NCBI GenBank assembly: GCA_018224505.1
Contig: JAGTVD010000404.1
Location: 1-14,589 of the forward strand
DNA: 14,589 nt
Direction: 5' to 3'
Source: Desulfatitalea sp.
Lineage (GTDB): Bacteria; Desulfobacterota; Desulfobacteria; Desulfobacterales; Desulfosarcinaceae
The notes under the pieces were generated by a model. The model saw only the letters and a program-made list of their open reading frames with translations. It was not told the DNA's origin and did not search any database. Position 1 is the stretch's first letter. Each line of letters begins with the position of its first letter. Below, piece by piece: positions 1 through 6,559 of the stretch. The position numbers and the translations under genes are program-made.

Positions 1-416
1 CAGCTCGCCGCATGGCGAATCCCGCGGAAAAGCCCCCCTCCAGCAGCCAGATGAGCCTCCAGAACCGGCGCCGCCTTCGGCCCCAGGGTCAAATCGGCAA
101 AACCCACAATACCCGCCGCCACCCGCGCCGACCCGTACTGCCCGCTGGCGCTCATGGCGGCAATGCCCCGCACGAACTCGGTCTCGCCCACCGGCCGCAT
201 CTCCGGCGGCCCTGCCTGGCGGTACATGGACCCGCACTCCACGAACACCGTCTGCACCACATTGTGCCCGCTGCCGGTATCGGCCAGCAGCTCGTCCAGC
301 AGGTAGCGACTGGTGGGATAGTCCCACAAATGGTGATGGGGATCGATGATCGGCAGCTCGGGATCGATGGCCGCCTCGCGGGTCAACGCCAGCCAGTCTT
401 GTTGGGATCGGGTCAC
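1..416 (-). CDS. Amidohydrolase-2 family metal-dependent hydrolase, N-terminal part (runs off window)
   Basis: Only the first 138 codons are inside the window; the gene continues past position 1. Read on the minus strand it starts at GTG (414-416), preceded by an AGGAG Shine-Dalgarno at 422-426 with a 5-nt spacer. Residues 22-32 read PIIDPHHHLWD, the N-terminal metal-binding HxH signature (His27, His29) of the amidohydrolase-2 (PF04909) TIM-barrel family, which includes lactonases, decarboxylases and 2-pyrone-4,6-dicarboxylate hydrolase-like enzymes. Further on come YLLDELLAD, TVFVECGSMYR and VAAGIVGFADLTLG, again as in this family. The substrate cannot be told from this fragment; the C-terminal Asp and His ligands lie outside. 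It is divergent from the antiporter gene, with about 245 nt between the two starts. Family assignment is firm, function unknown. Confidence 0.85.
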   Translation of the reverse strand, partial: MTRSQQDWLALTREAAIDPELPIIDPHHHLWDYPTSRYLLDELLADTGSGHNVVQTVFVECGSMYRQAGPPEMRPVGETEFVRGIAAMSASGQYGSARVAAGIVGFADLTLGPKAAPVLEAHLAAGGGLFRGIRHAAS

Positions 417-574
417 GGGGGCTCCTGTCGGTTTTGTCGGGTTGATTGGATTGGTTTTGTCGCGGAGGGGCGGCGAACCCCGATCATTGGACCATACGCC
501 AAACCACGGGTCAGGGTAAAGCGGAATCAGCCGGATGCTTCGGCTTCGCAAATGGTGAGTCTGGGGATAAATTT

Positions 575-602
575 TTGAGCCGCGGGCCGGAAAGATGACA
601 AT
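575..602 (+). promoter_or_regulatory. Possible sigma-70-type promoter for the antiporter gene
   Basis: TTGAGC (575-580) and GACAAT (597-602) are separated by 16 nt, each matching 4 of 6 consensus bases, about 60 nt ahead of the chosen GTG start. This is a weak match found by eye and may be chance. Confidence 0.25.
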
Positions 603-662
603 TCCTGTGCTTTGTGCTACCTACTGACCGTACCGCGCCAAGACCTGACAGGAGAGTATCCC

Positions 663-2819
663 GTGCCGTTTGCCGACACATTTCTGGAAATCGCCGCCAT
701 TCTGAGCCTGGCCACCGTGCTGGGCGTTTTGGGCCAGAAACTGCGCCAGCCGCTGATCATCATGTTCCTGGCCGCCGGCATCCTGGCCGGCCCCGCCGCG
801 CTGGGCATCATCCAAAGCTACGAACAAATCGACCTGCTGGCCCACATCGGCATCGCCCTGCTGCTGTTCATCGTGGGCCTTAAACTGGACCTCAACCTGA
901 TCCGCACCACAGGCCCGGTGGCCCTGGCCACGGGATTGGGTCAGATCCTCTTCACCTCGGCCATCGGCTTCGGTATCGCCATCGCCCTGGGCATGGATCT
1001 GATCGGCGCGGCCTATGTGGCGGTGGCCCTCACCTTCTCCAGCACCATCATCATCGTCAAGCTGTTGTCGGACAAAAAGGAGATCGATGCCCTCCACGGC
1101 CAGATCGCGGTGGGGTTTCTCATCGTGCAGGACATCGCTGCCATCCTGGCCCTGGTGCTGCTCACCACCTTCGGCACCCAAGTTGCGGAAGGGGCATCGG
1201 TGCTGTGGTCTTCGCTGTTCATCGTCTTCAAGGGCCTGGCACTGCTGGCGGCGGTGGGCCTGCTGATGAAATTCGTACTGCCCGGCCTGACCCGGCGCCT
1301 GGCCCACTCCCAGGAGATCCTGACGCTCTTTGCCATCGCCTGGGCCGTCTGCCTCGGCGCCGGCAGCGAGTTGCTGGGGTTCAGCAAAGAGGTGGGCGCC
1401 TTCCTGGCCGGCATCTCCCTGGCCTCCACCGGCTTCCGGGACGCCATTGGCGCCCGGCTGACCACCCTGCGCGACTTTCTGCTGCTCTTTTTCTTCATCG
1501 ACCTGGGCGCGCGTCTGGACTGGTCGACCGTCGGCGCCCAGGTGATACCCGCCATCCTGCTCTCGCTCTTCGTGCTGATCGGCAACCCGCTGATCGTGCT
1601 GGCCATCATGGGCTTCATGGGCTATCGACGCCGGACCAGCTTCCTGGCCGGCCTGACCGTGGCCCAGATCAGCGAATTCTCCCTGATCGTCGCCGCCCTG
1701 GGACTGAGCATCGGCCACATCACCGCGGAAACCATGGGCCTGATCACCCTGGTGGGCGTGGCTACCATCTTCGCCTCCACTTACCTGATCCTCTACTCCG
1801 GGCCGCTCTACGAGCGCCTGTCCGGCCCCTTGAAAGTGTTCGAACGCCGCAACCCCCATCGCGAAACCGCCATCGACACCCTCCAGGCCGCCCCGGCCGT
1901 GGATGTGATTCTGCTGGGACTGGGCAACTACGGCAGCAGCCTGGCCGCCTACCTTCTGGGCCGCAGGAAAACCCTGCTCGGCGTCGACTTCGACCCCAGC
2001 GCGCTGGACAAGTGGCGCAAACGCGGCATGACCGTACTCTATGCCGACATCATGGACCCCGAATTCCACGACCACCTGCCCATCCTCCAATCCCGCTGGG
2101 TGGTGAGCACTATCCGCTCCCCGGCGATCAACCTCTCCCTGCTCGAACGCCTCCAGGCCATGGGCTACGGGGGAAAAATCGCGCTGACCGCCGGCGATGA
2201 AGAAGATGCCGCGCGTTTCGATAAGGCCGGCGCGCACGTCACCTTCCGCCCCTTCATCGACGCCGCCGAACAAGCCGCCGACGCCCTGACCCACGCCATG
2301 GACGTGCTGCCGGAAAAAGTGGACTGGCCCATTGCCTTTGGCGAAGTGCGCGTCCGCACCGGCTCCACCGTCGCCGGCCAAACCGTGCGCGACATCCCCC
2401 TGCGCGCCGAAACCGGCGTCTCCATCCTGGCCATCAGCCGGGCCGGACGGGTCCACTACGACCTGCAACCCGACTTCCGCATCTACCCCGGCGACCGCCT
2501 GGTGATCATGGGCCCCGCCGAAGGCCTGCGGCGCGCTGAAACCCTGCTCAACCAAACCCAGAAAGCCGAAGGCCGCGATAGCACCGATCGCTTCGTCACC
2601 TCCGAAATCCGCATCTCCGACGACTCGCTCCTGGCCGGCCAAACTCTGGCCGAAGCCCACTTCCGCCAGAAGCACGGCGTTACCGTGGTCGGCATCCGCC
2701 GCGGCAAGGAAAAAATCACCACCCCCGCCCCCACCGAACAACTGGTGCGCGGGGATTGCCTGATCGTCATCGGCAATAAGCAGGCGGTGGAGGCGTTGAA
2801 CCAGTCCCAGGCGCTTTGA
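663..2819 (+). CDS. Kef-type cation:proton antiporter (CPA2) with TrkA-N and two TrkA-C domains
   Basis: The product (718 aa) is an inner-membrane monovalent cation/H+ antiporter. Residues ~5-390 are a chain of about 12-13 hydrophobic segments with CPA2 features (LRQPLIIMFLAAGILAGP near the start, FLIVQDIAAI, SKEVGAFLAGISLA). Residues ~414-540 form a cytoplasmic TrkA-N/RCK Rossmann domain, with the nucleotide-binding glycines in GLGNYGSS (from 419) and an acidic residue ending the next strand (GVDFD). Two TrkA-C (RCK-C) domains follow at ~557-630 and ~649-714, each with the typical 'tGvsilai' or 'hGVTVVGI' strand and a G-D-x-L-(I/V) ending. K+ is the likely ion, but Na+ cannot be excluded. 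An in-frame ATG exists at 612, but the GTG at 663 has AGGAG at 650-654 (8-nt spacer) and gives the usual short N-terminus before the first helix, so I chose it. The gene lies 39 nt upstream of the MarC gene and is probably cotranscribed with it. Confidence 0.92.
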   Translation: MPFADTFLEIAAILSLATVLGVLGQKLRQPLIIMFLAAGILAGPAALGIIQSYEQIDLLAHIGIALLLFIVGLKLDLNLIRTTGPVALATGLGQILFTSAIGFGIAIALGMDLIGAAYVAVALTFSSTIIIVKLLSDKKEIDALHGQIAVGFLIVQDIAAILALVLLTTFGTQVAEGASVLWSSLFIVFKGLALLAAVGLLMKFVLPGLTRRLAHSQEILTLFAIAWAVCLGAGSELLGFSKEVGAFLAGISLASTGFRDAIGARLTTLRDFLLLFFFIDLGARLDWSTVGAQVIPAILLSLFVLIGNPLIVLAIMGFMGYRRRTSFLAGLTVAQISEFSLIVAALGLSIGHITAETMGLITLVGVATIFASTYLILYSGPLYERLSGPLKVFERRNPHRETAIDTLQAAPAVDVILLGLGNYGSSLAAYLLGRRKTLLGVDFDPSALDKWRKRGMTVLYADIMDPEFHDHLPILQSRWVVSTIRSPAINLSLLERLQAMGYGGKIALTAGDEEDAARFDKAGAHVTFRPFIDAAEQAADALTHAMDVLPEKVDWPIAFGEVRVRTGSTVAGQTVRDIPLRAETGVSILAISRAGRVHYDLQPDFRIYPGDRLVIMGPAEGLRRAETLLNQTQKAEGRDSTDRFVTSEIRISDDSLLAGQTLAEAHFRQKHGVTVVGIRRGKEKITTPAPTEQLVRGDCLIVIGNKQAVEALNQSQAL

Positions 2820-2858
2820 TTCCCGGGGCTTTAGATGGTCGAGACCGGAAGGTGATGG

Positions 2859-3461
2859 ATGGCGCTTTTTTTAAGCTTGTGGATAAAGCTGTTCTTTGTG
2901 CTGACGCCGTTTTTCGCGCTCACCATGTTCCTGAGCCTGACCGAGGGGTATGTAGCGGCCCGCCGTCGGCGGCTGGCCCTGACCGTTTCGGCCGTGGTGG
3001 CGGCGATTTGTCTGATCCTCTTTTTTGCAGGCAACCAGATCTTCTCGCTGTTCGGCATTACGCTGGACGCCTTTCGTATTGGCGCAGGCGTGCTTCTGCT
3101 GCTTTCCGGCATCGGGCTGGTGCAGGGCAAGACCGCATCCGCCAACGCCAATGCCGGTGATGATGTCACGGTGGTGCCGTTGGCCATTCCGATCATTGTG
3201 GGGCCGGCGACGACGGGAACGCTGCTCGTGATGGGGGCCGAGATGACCACGCTGTCCGAAAAAGCCATCGGCGTGCTGGCGCTGCTGGCATCCGTGGCCT
3301 GCATCGCGGCGGTGCTTCTGGCGGGTTCCCTTATCCAGCGCGGCCTGGGGATCAGGGGCATCGCGATTCTAAGCAAGCTGACCGGCCTGATCCTGGCGGC
3401 ACTGGCGGCGCAAATGATCATGACGGGCATTCAAGGGTTTCTTGGCATCGCACCATTCTGA
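2859..3461 (+). CDS. MarC family integral membrane protein
   Basis: The 200-aa product is almost entirely hydrophobic, with six predicted membrane spans, the standard size for the MarC family (PF01914). Family hallmarks are the FFALTMFLSLTEGY segment near residues 18-31, a DAFRIGAGVLLLLSGI helix, and the re-entrant VVPLAIPIIVGPATTGTLL motif in the middle, which resembles the family's PLAIPLIAGPG signature. MarC proteins were named from a multiple-antibiotic-resistance locus, but their transport role is unresolved, so no substrate is proposed. The ATG at 2859 has a GGAAGG-type ribosome site just upstream (2847-2852). The short gap from the antiporter gene suggests one transcript. Confidence 0.9.
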   Translation: MALFLSLWIKLFFVLTPFFALTMFLSLTEGYVAARRRRLALTVSAVVAAICLILFFAGNQIFSLFGITLDAFRIGAGVLLLLSGIGLVQGKTASANANAGDDVTVVPLAIPIIVGPATTGTLLVMGAEMTTLSEKAIGVLALLASVACIAAVLLAGSLIQRGLGIRGIAILSKLTGLILAALAAQMIMTGIQGFLGIAPF

Positions 3462-3693
3462 TCATCAAAGAGTGCCCAAAGAACAGGATGGCAAAATGCC
3501 GTTGCGCAGTGCGAGACCAGCAGATGCGTGCCTGCCACGCTTGCCCACCGCCAAACAAAAAAGGATGGACAACGCCCTCTTTCCAACTGTAAATAATAGT
3601 TATACATTTGCATACGCTCCGAGTTCATTGCTGCCGATCATTGTATTGGCATGAACCTATTTTAAACAGTGCAACAGAGGAGGAGGTATTCCC

Positions 3694-4164
3694 ATGGCAA
3701 AAAAGATCCTGATTCCCATCGACGACTCCGAGAACGCATTGCGGGCCGTGGCGTTTGTGTCCAGCAGCTTTGCCAGGGACAATCAGGTGACGTTGTTGAA
3801 TGTCATGATCGATACGGCCACCTTGTGCAACATGGAAAGCCCGGAGTTAATTCCACTGTTCAAGGTGCAGCAGGCCACGTTCTGTGCACTGGAGGACAAA
3901 AAGAGGGAACTGGTCAAGGATGCCATGCAACAGGCCAAAGAAGCGCTGATGGCCGCCGGTTTCAGCGCGGACAATATCAGTATCAAGATCCAGGACAAAC
4001 AGTCGGGGGTGGCCCGGGACATTTTGAACGAGGCGGAAAAGGGCTACGATCTGATCGTCATCGGCCGCCGTGGCATGTCGGGCATCAAGGAGTTTTTCAT
4101 GGGCAGCATCTCCCAGAAGGTACTCAACGGCGCCAAGGATATTTCCGTCCTGATTGTCACGTAA
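3694..4164 (+). CDS. Universal stress protein, UspA family, ATP-binding type
   Basis: The 156-aa single-domain cytoplasmic protein has the size and fold pattern of UspA proteins (PF00582). It opens with KKILIPIDDSENA, giving the nucleotide-binding Asp at the end of strand 1. It ends with YDLIVIGRRGMSG..FMGSISQKVL, followed by the closing strand ISVLIVT. The ATP-binding pattern G-x2-G-x9-G-(S/T) is complete (Gly124, Gly127, Gly137-Ser138), which places it with the ATP-binding MJ0577-like class rather than the E. coli UspA class that lacks the motif. The start ATG follows a very strong GAGGAGG ribosome site (3678-3685 region). It stands 232 nt after marC, so it probably has its own promoter, though I could not fix one. 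Its cellular role is stress-related but otherwise unspecified. Confidence 0.93.
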   Translation: MAKKILIPIDDSENALRAVAFVSSSFARDNQVTLLNVMIDTATLCNMESPELIPLFKVQQATFCALEDKKRELVKDAMQQAKEALMAAGFSADNISIKIQDKQSGVARDILNEAEKGYDLIVIGRRGMSGIKEFFMGSISQKVLNGAKDISVLIVT

Positions 4165-4266
4165 GGAAGAGCGGCACAACCGCAGCGATGGTCGGCCCGG
4201 GCGGCCCGAAGGATGGCACGAACAGCCGTTGGCGATCGGAACGGTGCGGACGCCGGTGAAAACATT

Positions 4267-5055
4267 ATGCCGATTCCCATTGTCTTGGAACGGGGCTACC
4301 TGCGCCTCACCGATTTTATATTCCACCATATGCACCAGCCGCGTCCGTCACCCGAGCGGCTGGCGCGGAGCCGTCTAATCGCCCACCGGGGCGAACACGA
4401 CAATGTCACGGTGCTGGAAAACACGCTGCCGGCCTTTGAACAGGCCGTGGCGGCCGGCGTGTGGGGTATCGAGATGGATGTGCGCTGGACCCGCGACGCC
4501 GTGCCGGTGGTGATTCATGATGCCGACCTGATGCGCGTGCATGGGGTGGCCGAGCGGGTCGACCGGCTCACCTGGCAGGTGTTACGGCAGCGGGTTCCCG
4601 CCGTGCCCGGCCTGGCCGAGGTGGCGGCGCGCTTCGGCGGGCGGATGCACCTGATGCTCGAAATCAAGCCCGTGACCTGGCCCGACCCTGCCACCCGAAG
4701 CCGGACCCTCCAGGAGGCGTTGTCACCGCTGGCGCCTGTGGAGGCGTTTCACCTGATGGCCCTGGCCCCCCAAACCCTGTTGGCCCTTTCCGCTTTTCCG
4801 CCCCGGAGCCGCATCGCCATAGCCTACCACTGGCCCGCCGGTTTCAGCCGCTGGGTGGCCCGGCACCAATGGGGCGGGGTGTGCAGCCACTTCGCCATCG
4901 TGCACAACGCCATGATTCGGCGCCACCATGCCCTGGGCCAATGCATCGGCACCGGCTTTCCCGCCTCCCGCAACTGCCTCTACCGGGAGATCAACCGCGG
5001 GGTGGATTGGATCTTTTCAAACAATGCGGGGGCATTGCAGCGGGAGGTGGGATAA
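4267..5055 (+). CDS. Glycerophosphodiester phosphodiesterase family protein
   Basis: GDPD enzymes hydrolyse glycerophosphodiesters to glycerol-3-phosphate and an alcohol. The catalytic and metal-binding set is present: His40-Arg41-Gly42 (AHRGEH), Glu51 in the ENT motif, Glu69 and Asp71 (EMDV), the second catalytic His84 (VIHD) and Glu132 (LEIK). The C-terminal GVDWIFSN is the usual family ending. Length (262 aa) is normal for a single domain, and there is no signal peptide, so it is probably cytoplasmic. The start is uncertain: ATG 4213 is in frame but its purine stretch abuts the codon and the 18 extra residues look non-domain, while ATG 4267 gives a more plausible N-terminus (MPIPIVLERGYLRLTDF). 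It lies directly upstream of the pst operon, which fits a role in scavenging phosphate from lipid headgroups. It is separated from pstS by a repeat-rich region, so joint regulation is an inference. Confidence 0.88.
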   Translation: MPIPIVLERGYLRLTDFIFHHMHQPRPSPERLARSRLIAHRGEHDNVTVLENTLPAFEQAVAAGVWGIEMDVRWTRDAVPVVIHDADLMRVHGVAERVDRLTWQVLRQRVPAVPGLAEVAARFGGRMHLMLEIKPVTWPDPATRSRTLQEALSPLAPVEAFHLMALAPQTLLALSAFPPRSRIAIAYHWPAGFSRWVARHQWGGVCSHFAIVHNAMIRRHHALGQCIGTGFPASRNCLYREINRGVDWIFSNNAGALQREVG

Positions 5056-5076
5056 CGATGGGGCGGTCTCAAGCGC

Positions 5077-5122
5077 CGCATCGCGGCTGGAAGCCGCTCC
5101 CACAGCATGGAAAGCTCCCACA
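5077..5122. repeat. REP-like palindrome with flanking GCTCCCACA repeats
   Basis: GCGGCT (5083-5088), loop GGA, AGCCGC (5092-5097) forms a perfect 6-bp hairpin. It is followed at once by GCTCCCACA (5096-5104), and the same nonamer recurs at 5114-5122. Read on the minus strand the core is GTGGGAGCGGCTTCCAGCCGC, which strongly resembles the REP (repetitive extragenic palindrome) family best known from Pseudomonas. The site lies just after the GDPD stop, a typical REP position. That it recurs elsewhere in this genome is inferred, not seen. Confidence 0.5.
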
Positions 5123-5156
5123 AAGGGGGACTCCCACCCCCATCACACACCCCACA

Positions 5157-5300
5157 GACCAACCAACCGATCAACTAACCGACCAACCAACCAACCGAAC
5201 AACCGATCAACTAACCGACCAACCGATCAACCAACCAACCGACCAACCGACCAACCAACCAACCGATCAACCGATCAACTAACCGACCAACCGATCAACC
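5157..5300. repeat. Tetranucleotide repeat tract, 36 units, (A/G)A(C/T)C-type
   Basis: This 144-bp tract stays in perfect 4-bp phase for 36 units. Most units are AACC (19 copies); the rest are GACC, GATC and AACT, with one GAAC. Six units are GATC. A 20-bp block starting GATCAACTAACC recurs at 5169, 5205 and 5273, which shows expansion by block duplication as well as unit slippage. Open frames across it are an artefact of the period (PTDQ/PTNQ repeats) and are not a gene. It fills much of the 364-nt gap between the GDPD gene and pstS; the rest of that gap is the REP-like element and the pstS promoter region. The tract ends 12 nt before the first putative Pho box. Confidence 0.95.
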
Positions 5301-5311
5301 TTACCCACTCC

Positions 5312-5353
5312 CTAACAATTTTCTAACAATTCCCTTATGCCCGCCTAACAATT
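5312..5353 (+). promoter_or_regulatory. Putative Pho box (PhoB-type binding site) upstream of pstS
   Basis: CTAACAATT occurs three times, at 5312, 5323 and 5345. The spacings are 11 and 22 bp, so all copies sit on one face of the helix with one degenerate slot at 5334 between them. Direct repeats with an 11-bp period are the hallmark of PhoB/PhoP sites: CTGTCA-type halves in E. coli, TTAACA-type in Bacillus. CTAACA is intermediate between the two. A TAATTT (5360-5365) just downstream could serve as the -10 element. Position, about 70-110 nt ahead of the pstS start, and the target gene both fit phosphate-starvation control. Confidence 0.7.
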
Positions 5354-5419
5354 GGTCTCTAATTTGGTGTCACATTTGAACGGATTGAAAATTTCTTTAA
5401 CCAAGGAGCAGCTAACATC

Positions 5420-6403
5420 ATGCATTCGAAACAGATTCTCAGGATGGTTATGGCGTGCCTGGCGGTGGTCTTGATGGCGACTTTGCCGGCGATGGCACAA
5501 ATGGTGGATCCCAACCTCAAACCCTACACCCCGGTAGCGGGCGTATCCGGCAGCCTCAAGAGCGTCGGCTCGGATTCCATGAACAATGAGATGACCCTCT
5601 GGGCCGAAGGTTTTCTCTCTTTCTATCCCAATGTGCAAATCGAGATCGAAGGCAAGGGCTCGTCCACGGCGCCTGTGGCCATGATTGCCGGTACGGCCCA
5701 GTTCGGGCCCATGAGCCGCGCAATGAAGGCCAAGGAGATCGACGACTTCGAGAAGCGCTATGGTTACAAGCCGACGGCGCTGCGCACCAGCATCGACATG
5801 CTGGCGGTCTACGTGAACAAGGACAATCCCATCAAGAGTCTCTCCCTGCAGCAGTTGGACGCCATTTTCTCCAAGGGACGCCGGGGCGGTGCCGGCAAGG
5901 ATATCCGTACCTGGGGCGATTTGGGCCTGACCGGCGAGTGGGCTAATGCGCCCATCAGCATCTACGGCCGTAACGCGGCTTCGGGGACCTATGGATTTTT
6001 CAAGGAAAATGCGTTGTTCGGCGGCGACTTCAAGGACGAGGTCAAGGAACAGCCCGGCAGCTCTTCAGTGGTGCAAGGCGTGGCCCGGGACAAGTTCGGC
6101 ATCGGCTACAGCGGCATCGGCTACCGCACGGCGGATGTGCGCGTGGTGGCCCTGAGCCCGACGGCCACCGGCACACCGGTGGAGGCCTCCCCGGAAAATG
6201 CGTATACGGGTGAATATCCCTTGGCCCGGTTCCTCTATGTCTATGTCAACCATCGGCCAGGCAGCCAGCTCGACCCCCTGCGCCGGGAGTTCGTGCGCTA
6301 CATCTTCAGCCGCCAAGGACAGGAGGATGTGGTCAAGGACGGCTACTACCCGGTGCCGGCCCTGATCGCCGAAGAGGACTTGACGACGGTCGGCGTTCAA
6401 TAG
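5420..6403 (+). CDS. pstS: Periplasmic phosphate-binding protein of the Pst ABC transporter
   Basis: PstS captures inorganic phosphate in the periplasm and delivers it to the PstC-PstA channel. The 327-aa protein starts with a Sec signal peptide: a basic n-region, a hydrophobic core, and an AMA-Q cleavage site near residue 26. The mature protein has the phosphate-loop motifs of the family: GSDSMNNE (from residue 50), GKGSSTAPVAMIAGTAQFGPMSR, and YGRNAASGTYGFF (Gly183 to Phe195), where Arg, Ser, Gly and Thr coordinate phosphate in homologues. Near the C-terminus it has QEDVVKDGYYPVP. The ATG at 5420 follows AAGGAG (5403-5408) with a somewhat long 11-nt spacer. It is the first gene of pstSCAB, and the phased CTAACAATT repeats upstream suggest PhoB control. 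A stem-loop separates it from pstC, as expected when the binding protein is made in excess. Confidence 0.95.
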   Translation: MHSKQILRMVMACLAVVLMATLPAMAQMVDPNLKPYTPVAGVSGSLKSVGSDSMNNEMTLWAEGFLSFYPNVQIEIEGKGSSTAPVAMIAGTAQFGPMSRAMKAKEIDDFEKRYGYKPTALRTSIDMLAVYVNKDNPIKSLSLQQLDAIFSKGRRGGAGKDIRTWGDLGLTGEWANAPISIYGRNAASGTYGFFKENALFGGDFKDEVKEQPGSSSVVQGVARDKFGIGYSGIGYRTADVRVVALSPTATGTPVEASPENAYTGEYPLARFLYVYVNHRPGSQLDPLRREFVRYIFSRQGQEDVVKDGYYPVPALIAEEDLTTVGVQ

Positions 6404-6441
6404 TTCAATAACAACTGTAACAGCCAACCGCTTATCCAGCA

Positions 6442-6495
6442 GGCGCCCTTTCGGCAGCGTTGCCAATCACCCTCCGCAACGCTGCCGGGGGCGCC
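6442..6495 (+). terminator. Strong stem-loop between pstS and pstC (attenuator or mRNA stabiliser)
   Basis: GGCAGCGTTGC (6453-6463) pairs perfectly with GCAACGCTGCC (6476-6486) around a 12-nt loop. An outer helix, GGCGCCC (6442-6448) with GGGCGCC (6489-6495), extends it to 18 bp with one small internal bulge. No U-run follows, so full termination is unlikely. The position after pstS suggests partial termination or protection of the pstS message from 3' decay, keeping PstS above the permeases. The role is inferred. Confidence 0.7.
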
Positions 6496-6559
6496 CAGAT
6501 GCAAGCTTGACAGAAAAGGACCTGGCGAGGGGCTATACCTTGTCAGGCAATTGCATGCC

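Noticed and set aside
12..578. Plus-strand open frame of 188 codons at the left end
   Set aside because: Opposite the amidohydrolase, whose minus-strand frame has the PIIDPHHHLWD motif, a start codon and a Shine-Dalgarno; the plus-strand product is Arg/His/Gly-rich.
612..662. ATG at 612 as the antiporter start
   Set aside because: It adds 17 residues without family character and lacks a ribosome site; GTG 663 has AGGAG at proper spacing.
621..2741. Long open frame (706 codons) on the minus strand opposite the antiporter
   Set aside because: Low-complexity Gly/Gln/Asp/His-rich translation, typical of the antisense of GC-rich genes; the plus strand encodes a clear full-length antiporter.
3526..3540. 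Small hairpin GCGTG-CCTGC-CACGC after marC as a terminator
   Set aside because: The stem is only 5 bp with no U-tract, too weak to call; the rest of 3462-3693 shows no convincing promoter or terminator beyond the strong ribosome site of the stress-protein gene.
4869..5282. Open frame giving PTDQ/PTNQ repeats, looking like a repetitive surface protein
   Set aside because: The repeats arise from the 4-bp DNA period, which leaves more than one frame open; the 5' part overlaps the GDPD gene out of frame, and no ribosome site was seen.
5157..5300. CRISPR array
   Set aside because: Unit length is 4 bp with no conserved repeats of 23-40 bp and no unique spacers.
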